Of a stretch of 52,515 nt of DNA, positions 1-8,641 are shown piece by piece (the first letter of the stretch is position 1; every line of letters starts with the position of its first letter). Source of the DNA: Frankia nepalensis. Its GTDB lineage: Bacteria > Actinomycetota > Actinomycetes > Frankiales > Frankiaceae. The translations under genes were made by a program, and so were the position numbers. Where the stretch lies: assembly GCF_016786325.1 (NCBI RefSeq), contig NZ_JADWYU010000131.1:16523-69037 (forward strand). The letters run 5' to 3'. The notes under the pieces were generated by a model. That model searched no databases and had not been told where the DNA came from. It was given only the letters and a program-made list of their open reading frames with translations.

Positions 1-184
1 GCCCACCGCCCGGGCCCCCCGCGCGGCGCGCGCCGGCTCCGCCCGCCCGGCGTGCCGGGAGCCACCGCGACCCGCCAGCCGTGGGCGAGCCCGAAGACGC
101 CCGCGCCCGCCGGTCACCGACTCGGGGACCAGCGGGCGGCAGATCTCGACGTGCCGGTCAAGGAACGACCAGGCCGAGCAACGG

Positions 185-904
185 TCAGGAGGTGGCGACC
201 TCGGCGAGCGCGTCGGCGACCGCCTTCGGCTCGGTGATCATCAGATCATGCCCGGTGTCGATGTCCCAGAGCCTGCCCGCCGCGCGCGCCTTCGCCATCA
301 GCTCCGGGTCTCTGGTCGCCAGGGTGGAGGTGCAGACGATGTGGTACTGCGGGATCGCCCACAGCGCGGCCTCGTTGGTGAGCGTGAGCGGCTGCTCGAA
401 GCACCGCCAGGGGTGCGGGGTCAGCCGCTCGGCCATCCAGGCGATGTCCTCGGGGTCGGTCACCCCGTAGAAGGCGCCAGCCTCGGGGAACGGGATGAGC
501 ACCAGCTCGACCCCGTCGACCACCTTCCCCAGCGGGCGGGTGGCCTCGATGATCGGCCCGGCGACGTCCAGCAGCGACTGGCCGTTGACGGGATTGGCCG
601 CGTCCAGGTAGACGAGACGGCCCACCCGGTCGGCGGCGCGGTCGGCGATGCCGGTGATGACCATTCCGCCGTAGCTGTGGCCGACCAGGATCACGTCCCG
701 CAGGTTCTCGTGGTGCAGCAGCGCGACGACGTCCTGGACGTGCAGGTCGAGGTCGACGTGTGGGCCGACCAGGTGCGCCCGCTCCCCTAAGCCGGTGAGC
801 GTCGGCGCGTACACCTCGTGCCCGGCCGCCCGCAGCAGCCGGGCCACCCGCTGGTAGCACCAGCCGCCGTGGCCGCCTCCGTGTACCAGGACGTATGTCG
901 CCAT
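185..904 (-). CDS. alpha/beta hydrolase (methylesterase/hydroxynitrile-lyase-like)
   Basis: A 239-residue cytosolic alpha/beta hydrolase. The ATG at 904 is chosen because a GGAGGAG site lies 8 nt upstream and the protein then opens directly with the first strand and oxyanion motif VLVHGGGHGGW (5-15). The nucleophile elbow is GHSYGG with Ser78; the C-terminal catalytic His is in TGHDLM (about His219). Size and motifs fit the plant SABP2/methylesterase-like branch of the superfamily, but the substrate is unknown. The gene is divergent from a TetR gene and the space between them holds a perfect inverted repeat, so it is probably the target of that repressor. Confidence 0.88.
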   Translation of the reverse strand: MATYVLVHGGGHGGWCYQRVARLLRAAGHEVYAPTLTGLGERAHLVGPHVDLDLHVQDVVALLHHENLRDVILVGHSYGGMVITGIADRAADRVGRLVYLDAANPVNGQSLLDVAGPIIEATRPLGKVVDGVELVLIPFPEAGAFYGVTDPEDIAWMAERLTPHPWRCFEQPLTLTNEAALWAIPQYHIVCTSTLATRDPELMAKARAAGRLWDIDTGHDLMITEPKAVADALAEVATS

Positions 905-977
905 GATCGCGTCTCCTCCGCGTCGCCGGCGCCGGGCGGAACCGGACGCAACGACCGGAACCAGGACCAGACACCCG

Positions 978-1009
978 AGTAACGTGGTTACCGAAGTAAC
1001 CACGTTACT
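978..1009. promoter_or_regulatory. putative TetR operator, perfect 14+14 bp inverted repeat
   Basis: AGTAACGTGGTTAC (978-991), spacer CGAA, then its exact reverse complement (996-1009). Each arm is itself palindromic: GTAAC-3 nt-GTTAC, so the site could hold two repressor dimers side by side. It lies 74-105 nt upstream of the hydrolase start and about 92 nt upstream of the TetR start, the expected place for an autoregulated divergent operator. Confidence 0.8.
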
Positions 1010-1100
1010 GTGGTGGTGTCAACCGAGGCCGCGTGGCCGGACGCAGGGATGCCAGGACCCGGGGACACCCGCCGGGAGGACACGAAGGGAGCTCGCGGAG

Positions 1101-1706
1101 GTGGCGGAGTCACGGCGGCCTACCGGCGCGATCGTCGACGTCGTTCTCACGCTGCTGGAGTCCGAGGGCTACGACGCCGTGCAGCTGCGGACGGTGGCCC
1201 GGCGGGCCCACGTCTCGCTCTCCACGATCTACAAGCTCTTCGGCACCCGCGACGAGCTCATCATCACCGCCGTCGAGCGGTGGCTGGCGAGCAACACCTG
1301 TGCCCCGGTGCCGGGGCCGCCACCCGGCGAGAGCCTCTATGACGGCCTGATGCGGGTGTTCCGGCACGTCTTCGAACCGTGGGAGCGCAACCCGCGCATG
1401 CTCGAGGCCTACCACAGGGCCCGCGCGACCCCGGGCGGCGAGCGGCTCGAACGGCAGACGATGGCCATCATCGGGCCCGCCGGGCGCGCCGTGCTCGCGG
1501 ACGGCGAGCCCGGCTACGTCGAGGACGTCGCACTCGTTCTGACCAACGTCGCGTACGCCGTCGGCGCCCGGTTCGCCGCCGGCGAGCTCGACATCACCGA
1601 CATCCTCCCGACACTGGAACGCGCCGCCTACCGGCTCACCGCGAACAACGAGCCCGCGGCGCGGGCCGCCGGAGCGCGTTCCACCGCGCCAGGCCAGGAG
1701 AGCTGA
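1101..1706 (+). CDS. TetR family transcriptional regulator
   Basis: A 201-residue TetR regulator. The N-terminal helix-turn-helix covers about residues 10-55, with the recognition region RTVARRAHVSLSTIYKLFG; the C-terminal ligand domain shows no family I can name. A GTG at 1101 preceded by GGGAG is preferred to upstream in-frame starts, since those would translate the palindromic operator region into low-complexity residues. Its TGA shares one base with the next ATG (TGATG), so the downstream esterase is translationally coupled. It probably represses the divergent hydrolase and its own operon, responding to a hydrophobic substrate of these enzymes (inference). Confidence 0.85.
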   Translation: MAESRRPTGAIVDVVLTLLESEGYDAVQLRTVARRAHVSLSTIYKLFGTRDELIITAVERWLASNTCAPVPGPPPGESLYDGLMRVFRHVFEPWERNPRMLEAYHRARATPGGERLERQTMAIIGPAGRAVLADGEPGYVEDVALVLTNVAYAVGARFAAGELDITDILPTLERAAYRLTANNEPAARAAGARSTAPGQES

Positions 1707-2680
1707 TGCCCAGCGAGGGATCGTTACCAGCACCGCCGTTCGACCGCGAGCTCCAGCCGGTCCTGGCCACGGGCCGGCTGCTGTCGACCGTCGACGTGGA
1801 CACCATGATCAGATCGCGGATCTCCCTGCCGCTCACCGAGGTCGACGCGGCGCTCGCGGCGCGGGGCCTCGTCCGCGAGGACCACCTGGTCCCCGGCCTG
1901 GACGAGGATCCGGAGGTCACCGTGAGCGTCATCCGGAAGCAGTCCGGGGCGCCGGGCGGCCCCGGTTTCTACTTCGCCCACGGGGGCGGCATGGTGACGG
2001 GCGACCGGTTCTCCGGAATGGACCGCTACCTCGACTGGATCGAGCTGTTCGACGCGGTCGTGATGACCGTGGAGTACCGGCGCGCGCCCGAGCACCCGGA
2101 CCCGGCGCCGCTGCGCGACTGCTATGCCGGCCTGGTCTGGACGGCCGCGCGGGCCATGGAGCTGGGGTTCGACCCCGGCCGGCTGTTCGCCGTCGGGCTG
2201 AGCGCCGGCGGTGGTCTCGTCGCCGGCTCCGTGCTGCTGGCGCGCGACTACGGCGGCCCGAGGCTCGCCGGGCAGCTCCTGCTCTGCCCGATGCTCGACG
2301 ACCGCGACAAGACACTCTCCAGCCGCCAGATCCGCGGGATCGGCGTGTGGGACGGCGCCAGCAATGCCGCCGGCTGGTCCGCCCTGCTCGGCGACCGGCG
2401 GGGCACCGACGCGGTGTCGATCTACTCCGCGCCGGCGCGCGCCACGGACCTGGCCGGCCTGCCGCCCACCTACCTCGACTGCGGGTCGGCCGAGGTCTTC
2501 CGGGACGAGGTGGTCGCCTACGCGGGCGCGATCTGGGCCGCCGGCGGCTCGGCGGACCTGCGTGTCTGGGCTGGCGGCTTCCACGGCTTCGACGGGATCG
2601 CGCCGGGGGCGGCGATCTCCGCCGAGGCGCGGGCCGGCCGGGTCGCGTTCCTCCGCCGGGTCCTGCGCGCGCTCGGGTGA
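1706..2680 (+). CDS. HSL-family esterase/lipase (alpha/beta hydrolase-3)
   Basis: A 324-residue hydrolase of the hormone-sensitive-lipase group. The oxyanion-hole motif HGGG is at 92-95, the nucleophile elbow GLSAGGG contains Ser166, and the catalytic His is in GGFHGFDG near the C terminus, preceded by a conserved region with the acid residue. No signal peptide is seen, so it is cytosolic. It overlaps the TetR stop by one base. Together with the SDR and Baeyer-Villiger monooxygenase downstream, an esterase that cleaves the ester made by the monooxygenase is the natural role; the substrate cannot be read from sequence. Confidence 0.88.
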   Translation: MPSEGSLPAPPFDRELQPVLATGRLLSTVDVDTMIRSRISLPLTEVDAALAARGLVREDHLVPGLDEDPEVTVSVIRKQSGAPGGPGFYFAHGGGMVTGDRFSGMDRYLDWIELFDAVVMTVEYRRAPEHPDPAPLRDCYAGLVWTAARAMELGFDPGRLFAVGLSAGGGLVAGSVLLARDYGGPRLAGQLLLCPMLDDRDKTLSSRQIRGIGVWDGASNAAGWSALLGDRRGTDAVSIYSAPARATDLAGLPPTYLDCGSAEVFRDEVVAYAGAIWAAGGSADLRVWAGGFHGFDGIAPGAAISAEARAGRVAFLRRVLRALG

Positions 2681-2701
2681 CGGGCCACACCCGGCCCGTA
2701 C

Positions 2702-2721
2702 ACAAGTAAGCGTTCACTTGT
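2702..2721. promoter_or_regulatory. near-palindromic operator-like site
   Basis: ACAAGT (2702-2707) and ACTTGT (2716-2721) are exact inverted arms around an 8-nt centre that is itself partly symmetrical; 16 of 20 positions obey the dyad. It sits 63 nt before the SDR start and resembles TetR-type operators of actinomycetes. It differs in sequence from the 978-1009 site, so a different regulator is likely. Confidence 0.5.
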
Positions 2722-2783
2722 CCTCCCGAAAAACCCCGGTTACCGTGCCCTGCACACGACGAGTCGGGCCGGGAGCGTGACGC

Positions 2784-3626
2784 ATGACCGCACAGGGACG
2801 CCTCGCGGGCAAGGCCGCCATCGTCACCGGAGCCGGCTCGACCCCCGGCCCCGGCATGGCGACCGGCCGCGGCTGCGCCATCCTGCTGGCCCGCGAGGGC
2901 GCGCGGGTGGTGCTCGCCGACATCGACCCCGACCGGGCCGCCGAGACCCAGAAGATCATCGAGGACGAGGGCGGCACGGCGGTCGTCTTCGGCGGCGACA
3001 TGACGAAGGCCGCCGACTGCGAGGCCATGGTCGCCGCCGCCGTCGACGCCTTCGGCACGGTGGACGTCCTCGTGAACAACATCGGGGTCTCCGTGATGGG
3101 CACCGTCGTCGACACCAGCGAGGCCGACTGGGACCGGGTGCAGGCACTCAGCCTGCGCACCATGTTCCTCGCCAGCAAGAGCGCGGTGCCCGTCATGGCG
3201 GCCAAGGGCGCCGGGTCGATCGTGAACATCGGCTCGATCGCGGGAGCCCGCGGCGGCGGCTACGCCAGCTACGCGGCGGCGAAGGGTGGCGTGCACGCGC
3301 TCACCGTCGACATGGCGTACGCGCACGGCCGCGACGGCATCCGGGTGAACGCCATCGCCCCCGGCCACATCACCACTCCCCTGCTGTTCTCGGTCCTCGG
3401 GGTCACGCCGGAGGCGGACTACCGCCAGCGGCTCGCGGCGGCCTCGACCATGCTCGGCACGAACGGCGACGGCTGGGACGTCGGCTGGGCCGCCGTGTTC
3501 CTCGCCAGCGACGAGGCCCGCTGGATCACCGGGGTCGTCCTGCCGGTAGACGGCGGAGTCATGGCCGTGACACCGCTGATGATGGCCGACCAGTTGCGGG
3601 CCGAGCAGCGACCGCCATCGGCCTGA
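2784..3626 (+). CDS. short-chain dehydrogenase/reductase
   Basis: A 280-residue classical-type SDR. The nucleotide-binding motif is TGAGSTPGPGMATG (15-28), which is longer than the usual TGxxxGxG; NNIG follows at 98-101, and the catalytic residues are Ser151, Tyr163 and Lys167 (YAAAK). The C-terminal PVDGG region is typical. ATG at 2784 follows a GGGAG site. Such enzymes interconvert alcohols and ketones with NAD(P); upstream of a Baeyer-Villiger monooxygenase the likely job is oxidation of a secondary or cyclic alcohol to the ketone substrate (inference). Confidence 0.9.
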   Translation: MTAQGRLAGKAAIVTGAGSTPGPGMATGRGCAILLAREGARVVLADIDPDRAAETQKIIEDEGGTAVVFGGDMTKAADCEAMVAAAVDAFGTVDVLVNNIGVSVMGTVVDTSEADWDRVQALSLRTMFLASKSAVPVMAAKGAGSIVNIGSIAGARGGGYASYAAAKGGVHALTVDMAYAHGRDGIRVNAIAPGHITTPLLFSVLGVTPEADYRQRLAAASTMLGTNGDGWDVGWAAVFLASDEARWITGVVLPVDGGVMAVTPLMMADQLRAEQRPPSA

Positions 3627-3640
3627 GCGCGCGGTCCGAC

Positions 3641-3710
3641 CCGAGAACCGCGGGGCCGAGAAACGCCTAGTCCAGCCCGAGAAACGCCTAGTCCGACCCG
3701 TGAAACTGGC
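3641..3710. repeat. 21-bp direct repeats in the SDR-BVMO spacer
   Basis: CCGAGAAACGCCTAGTCC occurs at 3656-3673 and again at 3677-3694 (period 21), flanked by two degraded copies beginning at 3641 (CCGAGAAC) and 3698 (CCGTGAAAC). The array fills most of the spacer before the monooxygenase. Confidence 0.8.
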
Positions 3711-3740
3711 GCCCACGGCGCGGGTGGAGGAACCGAGAAC

Positions 3741-5696
3741 ATGACCAGCGAGGACCAGCGGACCAGACCGGAGCTTCTCGCCGCCAGCGACGAGCAGATC
3801 GACGACGCCGTCGAACACGCCGATCCCCTGGCGTTACGCGGGCTTCTGTACCAGCTCACCGGCGACGAGAGCGTCGCCGCGACGAAGATCGGCCCGGTGC
3901 GCGGCTATGTCGGCGGAAAGCTCTCGTTCGGGCTGACCGATCCGGCCGACATCGCGCTGCTGCGGGCGAAGGCCGCCCGTTTCCTGAAGGACTACCGTGA
4001 CGCCGGCGCGGGCCCGGTCGCCCCCGGCCCCCGCGAGCGGCTGCCCCGCAGTCTCGCGCTCGCCGGCGGCGTGGACGAGCTGCCGGCCGAGGACGCCGAG
4101 CTGTGGGTCGAGGAGCTCTCCCTCGACCCGTGGGCCCGTGGGCTGACCTGGGACCAGCCGGCCCCGGACCGGCGCCGCCTGCAAGATTTCTCCGTCGTCA
4201 TCGTCGGCGCGGGTATGGGCGGCCTGAACGTCGCGGCCCACCTCAAGCACGCCGGGATCAGTTTCACCCTGCTCGAGAAGAACTCGGGCGTCGGTGGAAC
4301 GTGGTTCGAGAATCACTATCCGGGCGCCCGCGTCGACTCCCCCAGCCGGGCCTACACGCACATCCTCGGCGTCGAGTTCGAGACCCCGTCGCCGTGGTGC
4401 TCACGGGACGAGAACCAGCGCTACTTCAACTGGTTCGCCGACCGGTTCGGGGTGCGCGAGCACATCGTGTTCGACACCGAGGTCTCCACGATGACCTGGC
4501 GCGAGGACACCGCGACCTGGGAGGTCGTGGCCAAGGGGCCGGACGGCGAGCGGGTGCTGCGAGCCGACGCGGTCGTCAGCGCGGTCGGGCTGCTGTCGCG
4601 GCCGAGCCTGCCCCGCATCGACGGCATGGAGACGTTCGAGGGCCCGTCGTTCCACACCGCGCGCTGGCCGGACGAGCTCGACCCGGCGGGCAGGCGGTTC
4701 GCGGTGATCGGCACCGGCTGCTCGGGCGTGCAGATGGTCCCCGAGCTGGCCAGGCTCGCCGGGCACGTCACCGTGTTTCAGCGCACCCCGCAATGGCTCT
4801 TCGAGCACAACGGGTACCGCTCGCCGTTCCCGGACCAGGTGGGCTGGCTGGACCGGAACCTGCCGTTCCACCCGCATTTCATGCGTTTCCGGACCACCTG
4901 GCTGCTGGGCCCGTACCTATCCGGGCCGCTGCGCGAGATCGACCCGGACTTCGAGGACCCGTACGCCCGCAGCGCGGTCAACAAGCAGATCCGCGACGAG
5001 CGGGTCGCGTTCATCCGGCAGAAGCTCGCGAGCCGGCCGGACCTGGTCGACAAGATGATCCCGCCGCACCCGCCGTTCTCGGCCCGCCCGATCCAGGTCG
5101 ACGCCGCCTACAACATGTACGACGCGATCCTGCGGGACGACGTCAGCCTCGTCACCGACCCGATCGAGCGAATCACGCCGACCGGCGTGCGCACCGTCGA
5201 CGGGACCGACCACGACGTCGACGCGATCGTCTACGCGACCGGGTTCCGGGCGAACGAATGCCTCTGGCCGATGGACGTGGTCGGCCGCGACGGGCAGTCG
5301 GTGCACACCCTGTGGCAGAAGGACGGCCCCCGGGCATACCTCGGCGCCATGCTGCCCGGCTTCCCGAACCTCTTCCTCATCTACGGGCCGAACATGAACC
5401 CGTACGGCGGGCTCGGCGTCATCAACCACCAGGAGATGGTGACGCGCTACCTCCTGGACCTCGTCAAGGAGCTGATCCTCACCGGGAAACGCTCCGTCGA
5501 GGTCACCGAGGAGGCCTACTGGCGGTACAACGACCAGCTCGACGCGCGCGAGAAGTTCAAGATCTACATGGATCCGCGGGCGAACAGCTACTACCGCAAC
5601 GGGCACGGCCGCTCGGTCACGAACTGCCCCTTCCCCGGGAACGAGATGTGGCACCGGCTGCGCAGGCCGAACCACGACGACCTGGTCGTCAGATAG
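3741..5696 (+). CDS. Baeyer-Villiger monooxygenase with N-terminal extension (HAPMO-like)
   Basis: A 651-residue type I Baeyer-Villiger monooxygenase. The FAD motif GAGMGG is at 156-161, the family fingerprint F-x-G-x3-H-x3-W-P is exact at Phe299-Pro310, the second Rossmann motif (NADPH) is GTGCSG at 324-329, and YATGF lies further on. The first ~150 residues form an extension also found in 4-hydroxyacetophenone monooxygenase, whose length (about 640) matches. It inserts oxygen beside a ketone carbonyl using NADPH and O2, giving an ester or lactone. The SDR before it and the two hydrolases upstream complete an alcohol-ketone-ester-acid route. Substrate unknown; an aryl or long-chain ketone is plausible. 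Confidence 0.93.
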   Translation: MTSEDQRTRPELLAASDEQIDDAVEHADPLALRGLLYQLTGDESVAATKIGPVRGYVGGKLSFGLTDPADIALLRAKAARFLKDYRDAGAGPVAPGPRERLPRSLALAGGVDELPAEDAELWVEELSLDPWARGLTWDQPAPDRRRLQDFSVVIVGAGMGGLNVAAHLKHAGISFTLLEKNSGVGGTWFENHYPGARVDSPSRAYTHILGVEFETPSPWCSRDENQRYFNWFADRFGVREHIVFDTEVSTMTWREDTATWEVVAKGPDGERVLRADAVVSAVGLLSRPSLPRIDGMETFEGPSFHTARWPDELDPAGRRFAVIGTGCSGVQMVPELARLAGHVTVFQRTPQWLFEHNGYRSPFPDQVGWLDRNLPFHPHFMRFRTTWLLGPYLSGPLREIDPDFEDPYARSAVNKQIRDERVAFIRQKLASRPDLVDKMIPPHPPFSARPIQVDAAYNMYDAILRDDVSLVTDPIERITPTGVRTVDGTDHDVDAIVYATGFRANECLWPMDVVGRDGQSVHTLWQKDGPRAYLGAMLPGFPNLFLIYGPNMNPYGGLGVINHQEMVTRYLLDLVKELILTGKRSVEVTEEAYWRYNDQLDAREKFKIYMDPRANSYYRNGHGRSVTNCPFPGNEMWHRLRRPNHDDLVVR

Positions 5697-5865
5697 GAGC
5701 GTCCCGCCACCCGCCTCCGCGCGCCCTTTGCCACCGTCGTGCGGGTCCGACGGCTTTTGCCACGCGGACCCCGGCGAGGCGGACATGGGCGAAACGCGCC
5801 GTTCCCTACACTCGACCGGCGGCGGCCGCGACGGTAGGCGCGTGCGGGCCGCGACGGGGGACGAG

Positions 5866-5976
5866 ATGGCCGAGCCTTTTGTCGTCGAAGGTCCGATCGC
5901 CGAGCGGTGGCACGCCTGGGGCGGGGCCGAGGGCGCGTTCGGCGCGCCGACGGGGCCCGCGCAAGCGGACCGGTGA
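5866..5976 (+). pseudogene. LGFP-repeat remnant (36 codons)
   Basis: An ATG-started 36-codon frame encodes GPIAERWHAWGGAEGAFGAP, which fits one LGFP repeat (G-x-I-x3-W-x2-GG-x2-G-x-hydrophobic-G-x-P), a motif of cell-wall-associated proteins of Frankia, mycobacteria and relatives. Functional proteins carry several repeats and a signal peptide or enzyme domain; here there is one, then a stop. The rest of the 435-bp gap 5697-6131 shows nothing else I can support. Remnant of a larger gene is more likely than a real microprotein. Confidence 0.45.
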
Positions 5977-6131
5977 GCCGGACCGGGCCGGGCCATGGAG
6001 GGCCGGGCCAGTAGCCGGCGGCCTTGCCTGGTTTGTCACGCCGTCGCCTGGCCACGCAGCGCGGTCATCGGACGTGCGCGGTGCCCGTGCGGCAGCCATC
6101 GTGGAGTGAACGGCGTGAGGGAGGCCGGATC

Positions 6132-7766
6132 TTGCCAGATGGCGGCGTCGAGACGCGACCGGCGGGCCGTGCCGGCGCCATGGCGGCGCGGCCCGTCACC
6201 GACCGGACGTTTCGGGCCATGCTCACGCTGGTGCTGGCGTTGCTCGCGCTGTCGACGGCCAGCCAGCTGGCCCTGTCCGGTCAGCCGCGGCTGGTCGCCC
6301 AGGCGGCGACCATGTTCGCCACCGGAGCGCTGGCGACCGTGTTCGCGGTCGTCGGCATCGCGCGGACCCGCGGCGTCGAGCGGCGCTGGCGGCTGCTGGT
6401 CGCCGCCGGCCCGCTGTCCACCCTGCCCGGCGCGGTCGAGTGGACCCGCCAGTACTTCTCCGGCAACCCGGAGCTGCTGCGGCTGACTCCGCCCGAGAGC
6501 GTGTTCCTCGTCGCTCCGGTGCTCGCGATCGCCGGTCTGATCTGCATGCCGGCCGGCACCGACGAGCGGCAGAAACGGGCGCCTCCGCGGCCGGACGGCG
6601 GGGTATGGCCCCGCTACTCCCACACGGTCATCGCCCTGGACGGGCTGATGATCGTCCTGTCCATCTTCCTGATCGCCTGGTTCGCGCTGCTGCGGCACGT
6701 CGTGGGCAGCGGGATCAGCGGGACGTCGTTCGTCATCGCCCTCGCCTTCGCGATGACCTCGGCGCTGCTCGTCGTGGTCCTCGCGCTGGTGGCGACCTTC
6801 CGCCGGCCCAGCAACGGCCGCGCGCTCGCCCTGCTCGGCGTCGGCCTGGTCGCGCTCGCCGCCTCCGAGACGGTGCTGGTCCGGCTCAGCCTGCCCGGCG
6901 CGGACGTGCAGGGCACCGTGCCGCTCTGGATCGGCGCCGCCGCCGGCCCCGTCCTGGTAGCCCTCGCCATGATCGCCCCGGCACGGGACACGCGGCACCA
7001 GCGACCGCCCGAGCGCGACCGGGTGACGATCGGCCGGTTTCGCTGGCAGGGGGACGAGGTCCGCCGATGGCTCCACGCCTACCTGCCTTACCTGCCTCTC
7101 GCCGTCGCGGCCGTCCTCGTCCTCGCGACCGCCGTCCGCGACGGCGCGCTACGCGGCCTCACCCTCTACGTGGCGCTCTGTCTCACCGCGCTCGCCACCC
7201 TCCGCCAGCTCATCGTCGTCGCGGAGAACCGGCGGCTCGTCAGCGATCTGCGGGTAGTGCATCAGCAGCTTCGACACCAGGCGTACCACGACGGGCTGAC
7301 CGGCCTGGCCAACCGCGCCTTGTTCATCCTCGAGCTCGAACTCGCGGTCACCGCGCACAGCGAACGTGGTCAGCCGGTAGTCGTGCTCTTCTGCGACATC
7401 GACCATTTCAAGACCGTCAATGACACCCACGGTCATGCCGCGGGCGACCAGTTCCTGCGCACCGTCGCCGACCGCCTTCGGACCGCCGTGCGCGAGGATG
7501 ACCTCGCAGCCCGCCTCGGCGGCGACGAGTTCGCCGTTCTCCTCACCCGCAGCGACGCAGACCCGCACACCGCCGGCAGGCAGTGCGCCAGGCGCATCAC
7601 CGCGGCCATGGACCGGCCTGTCACCCTCGCCGGGCATCTCCAGCGGATACAGATCAGCATCGGCGTGGCACTCGCCGACAGCCACCAATCACTTGTCAGC
7701 GCCGAACAGATCCTCCACCAGGCCGACACCGCGATGTACCACGTCAAACAGCTGCAAAAAGGGTGA
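6132..7766 (+). CDS. membrane diguanylate cyclase (GGDEF)
   Basis: A 544-residue protein with about ten hydrophobic segments in the first 350 residues followed by a short coiled linker and a GGDEF domain (about 384-540). The active-site GGDEF is at 463-467, the metal/GTP segment DIDHFKTVNDTHGHAAGD is intact, and RxxD (REDD) lies five residues before GGDEF, an intact inhibitory I-site. It should make cyclic di-GMP from GTP and be product-inhibited; no EAL domain is present. TTG at 6132 is chosen for the AGGGAGG site 7 nt upstream; ATG at 6180 is an alternative without a clear site. The membrane part resembles MASE-type sensors but I cannot assign it. Confidence 0.88.
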   Translation: MPDGGVETRPAGRAGAMAARPVTDRTFRAMLTLVLALLALSTASQLALSGQPRLVAQAATMFATGALATVFAVVGIARTRGVERRWRLLVAAGPLSTLPGAVEWTRQYFSGNPELLRLTPPESVFLVAPVLAIAGLICMPAGTDERQKRAPPRPDGGVWPRYSHTVIALDGLMIVLSIFLIAWFALLRHVVGSGISGTSFVIALAFAMTSALLVVVLALVATFRRPSNGRALALLGVGLVALAASETVLVRLSLPGADVQGTVPLWIGAAAGPVLVALAMIAPARDTRHQRPPERDRVTIGRFRWQGDEVRRWLHAYLPYLPLAVAAVLVLATAVRDGALRGLTLYVALCLTALATLRQLIVVAENRRLVSDLRVVHQQLRHQAYHDGLTGLANRALFILELELAVTAHSERGQPVVVLFCDIDHFKTVNDTHGHAAGDQFLRTVADRLRTAVREDDLAARLGGDEFAVLLTRSDADPHTAGRQCARRITAAMDRPVTLAGHLQRIQISIGVALADSHQSLVSAEQILHQADTAMYHVKQLQKG

Positions 7767-7800
7767 ACGGCCCGAGTGACCGCCGCGGCGGCGGGCGACC

Positions 7801-7817
7801 CGCGCGCTCGACGCGCG
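7801..7817. terminator. possible hairpin between convergent genes
   Basis: CGCGCG-CTCGA-CGCGCG forms a 6-bp stem between the convergent GGDEF and TetR genes. There is no U-run, so it is a weak call. Confidence 0.3.
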
Positions 7818-7826
7818 TCCCGGTCG

Positions 7827-8465
7827 TCAGACGCGCTGGGGGGCGTGCTCGGCCAGGTCCGCCGGCACCGGGGGCTCGGCCAGCGCGCACAGGCCCGCGC
7901 CGAGCAGGTCGAACGCGACCTCGGTGAGGTGGCGCAGGTCGGCGTCGCCGTCGCTGGCGCCCCAGAACTCGGCCACCGAGGCCAGCGCGGCGACCACGAG
8001 ATCGGCGATGAGGCGCGGGCGGATGTCGCGGGCCTGGTCCATCCCCAGCCGGTCGGCGATCTGGGCGGCCAGTTCCTGCCGGACGCGATACTGCTCCTCG
8101 AGCTGGCGTCCGCGCAGCGACGGATTGGTGCACAGCATCCGCAGGACCTTGGCTGCCTGGTCGGCGTTCTGTTCGTGGGCGTCGACGGGCGCGTGCGCGG
8201 CGACCCGCAACGACGTCATCAGTGGCTCGGTGCGCGGCCTGTCCGCGAAGGTCTGCATGATGTCGAGCGTCACCGCGCGCAGGATCTCGACCGCCACGTC
8301 CCCCTTCGTCGGGAAGTAGCGGAAGAACGTGCGCGGTGACACCTCCACCGCCGCGGCGATGTCCTCGACGGTGGTCGCCTCGTACCCCCGCTCGGTGAAC
8401 AGGTGGCAGGCGGTGGCTGCGAGCTGGTCGCGCGTCCGTTCCTTCTTGCGCTGGCGCAGTCCCAC
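7827..8465 (-). CDS. TetR family regulator (paralogue 1)
   Basis: A 212-residue TetR regulator starting at GTG 8465, chosen because GGAGGAG lies 6 nt upstream and the preceding in-frame residues are non-conserved. The HTH region reads RKKERTRDQLAA followed by TVEDIAAAVEVSPRTFFRYF; the C-terminal half is the type found in many MftR-like TetR proteins. It shares long blocks with the TetR gene at 9491-10225, so the two are recent paralogues. It lies downstream of the phosphatase gene on the same strand but 176 nt away, so it may have its own promoter. Ligand unknown. Confidence 0.87.
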   Translation of the reverse strand: MGLRQRKKERTRDQLAATACHLFTERGYEATTVEDIAAAVEVSPRTFFRYFPTKGDVAVEILRAVTLDIMQTFADRPRTEPLMTSLRVAAHAPVDAHEQNADQAAKVLRMLCTNPSLRGRQLEEQYRVRQELAAQIADRLGMDQARDIRPRLIADLVVAALASVAEFWGASDGDADLRHLTEVAFDLLGAGLCALAEPPVPADLAEHAPQRV

Positions 8466-8641
8466 CGAGGGCTCCTCCGATCGGGCCCGCCGCCCACCGC
8501 CCGTGGGGGCGGGGTGCGTCGCGACGGGCGACGTGAACAGGCCGATTATCGGCATCCGGCCTTGTCGGGGCACGGACTCCACCATCTGGTGGCCCAGTGG
8601 TCACCGGGGCGCCGCCTGGCGGCCGCGCGGGCGGGTCCTTG

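Noticed and set aside
1-184. Gene at the left edge
   Set aside because: Only low-complexity frames are visible and none shows a motif or credible start.
185-1003. Longer hydrolase start at 1003
   Set aside because: It would translate through the palindromic operator and give an Arg-rich non-conserved lead; the ATG at 904 has a strong ribosome site.
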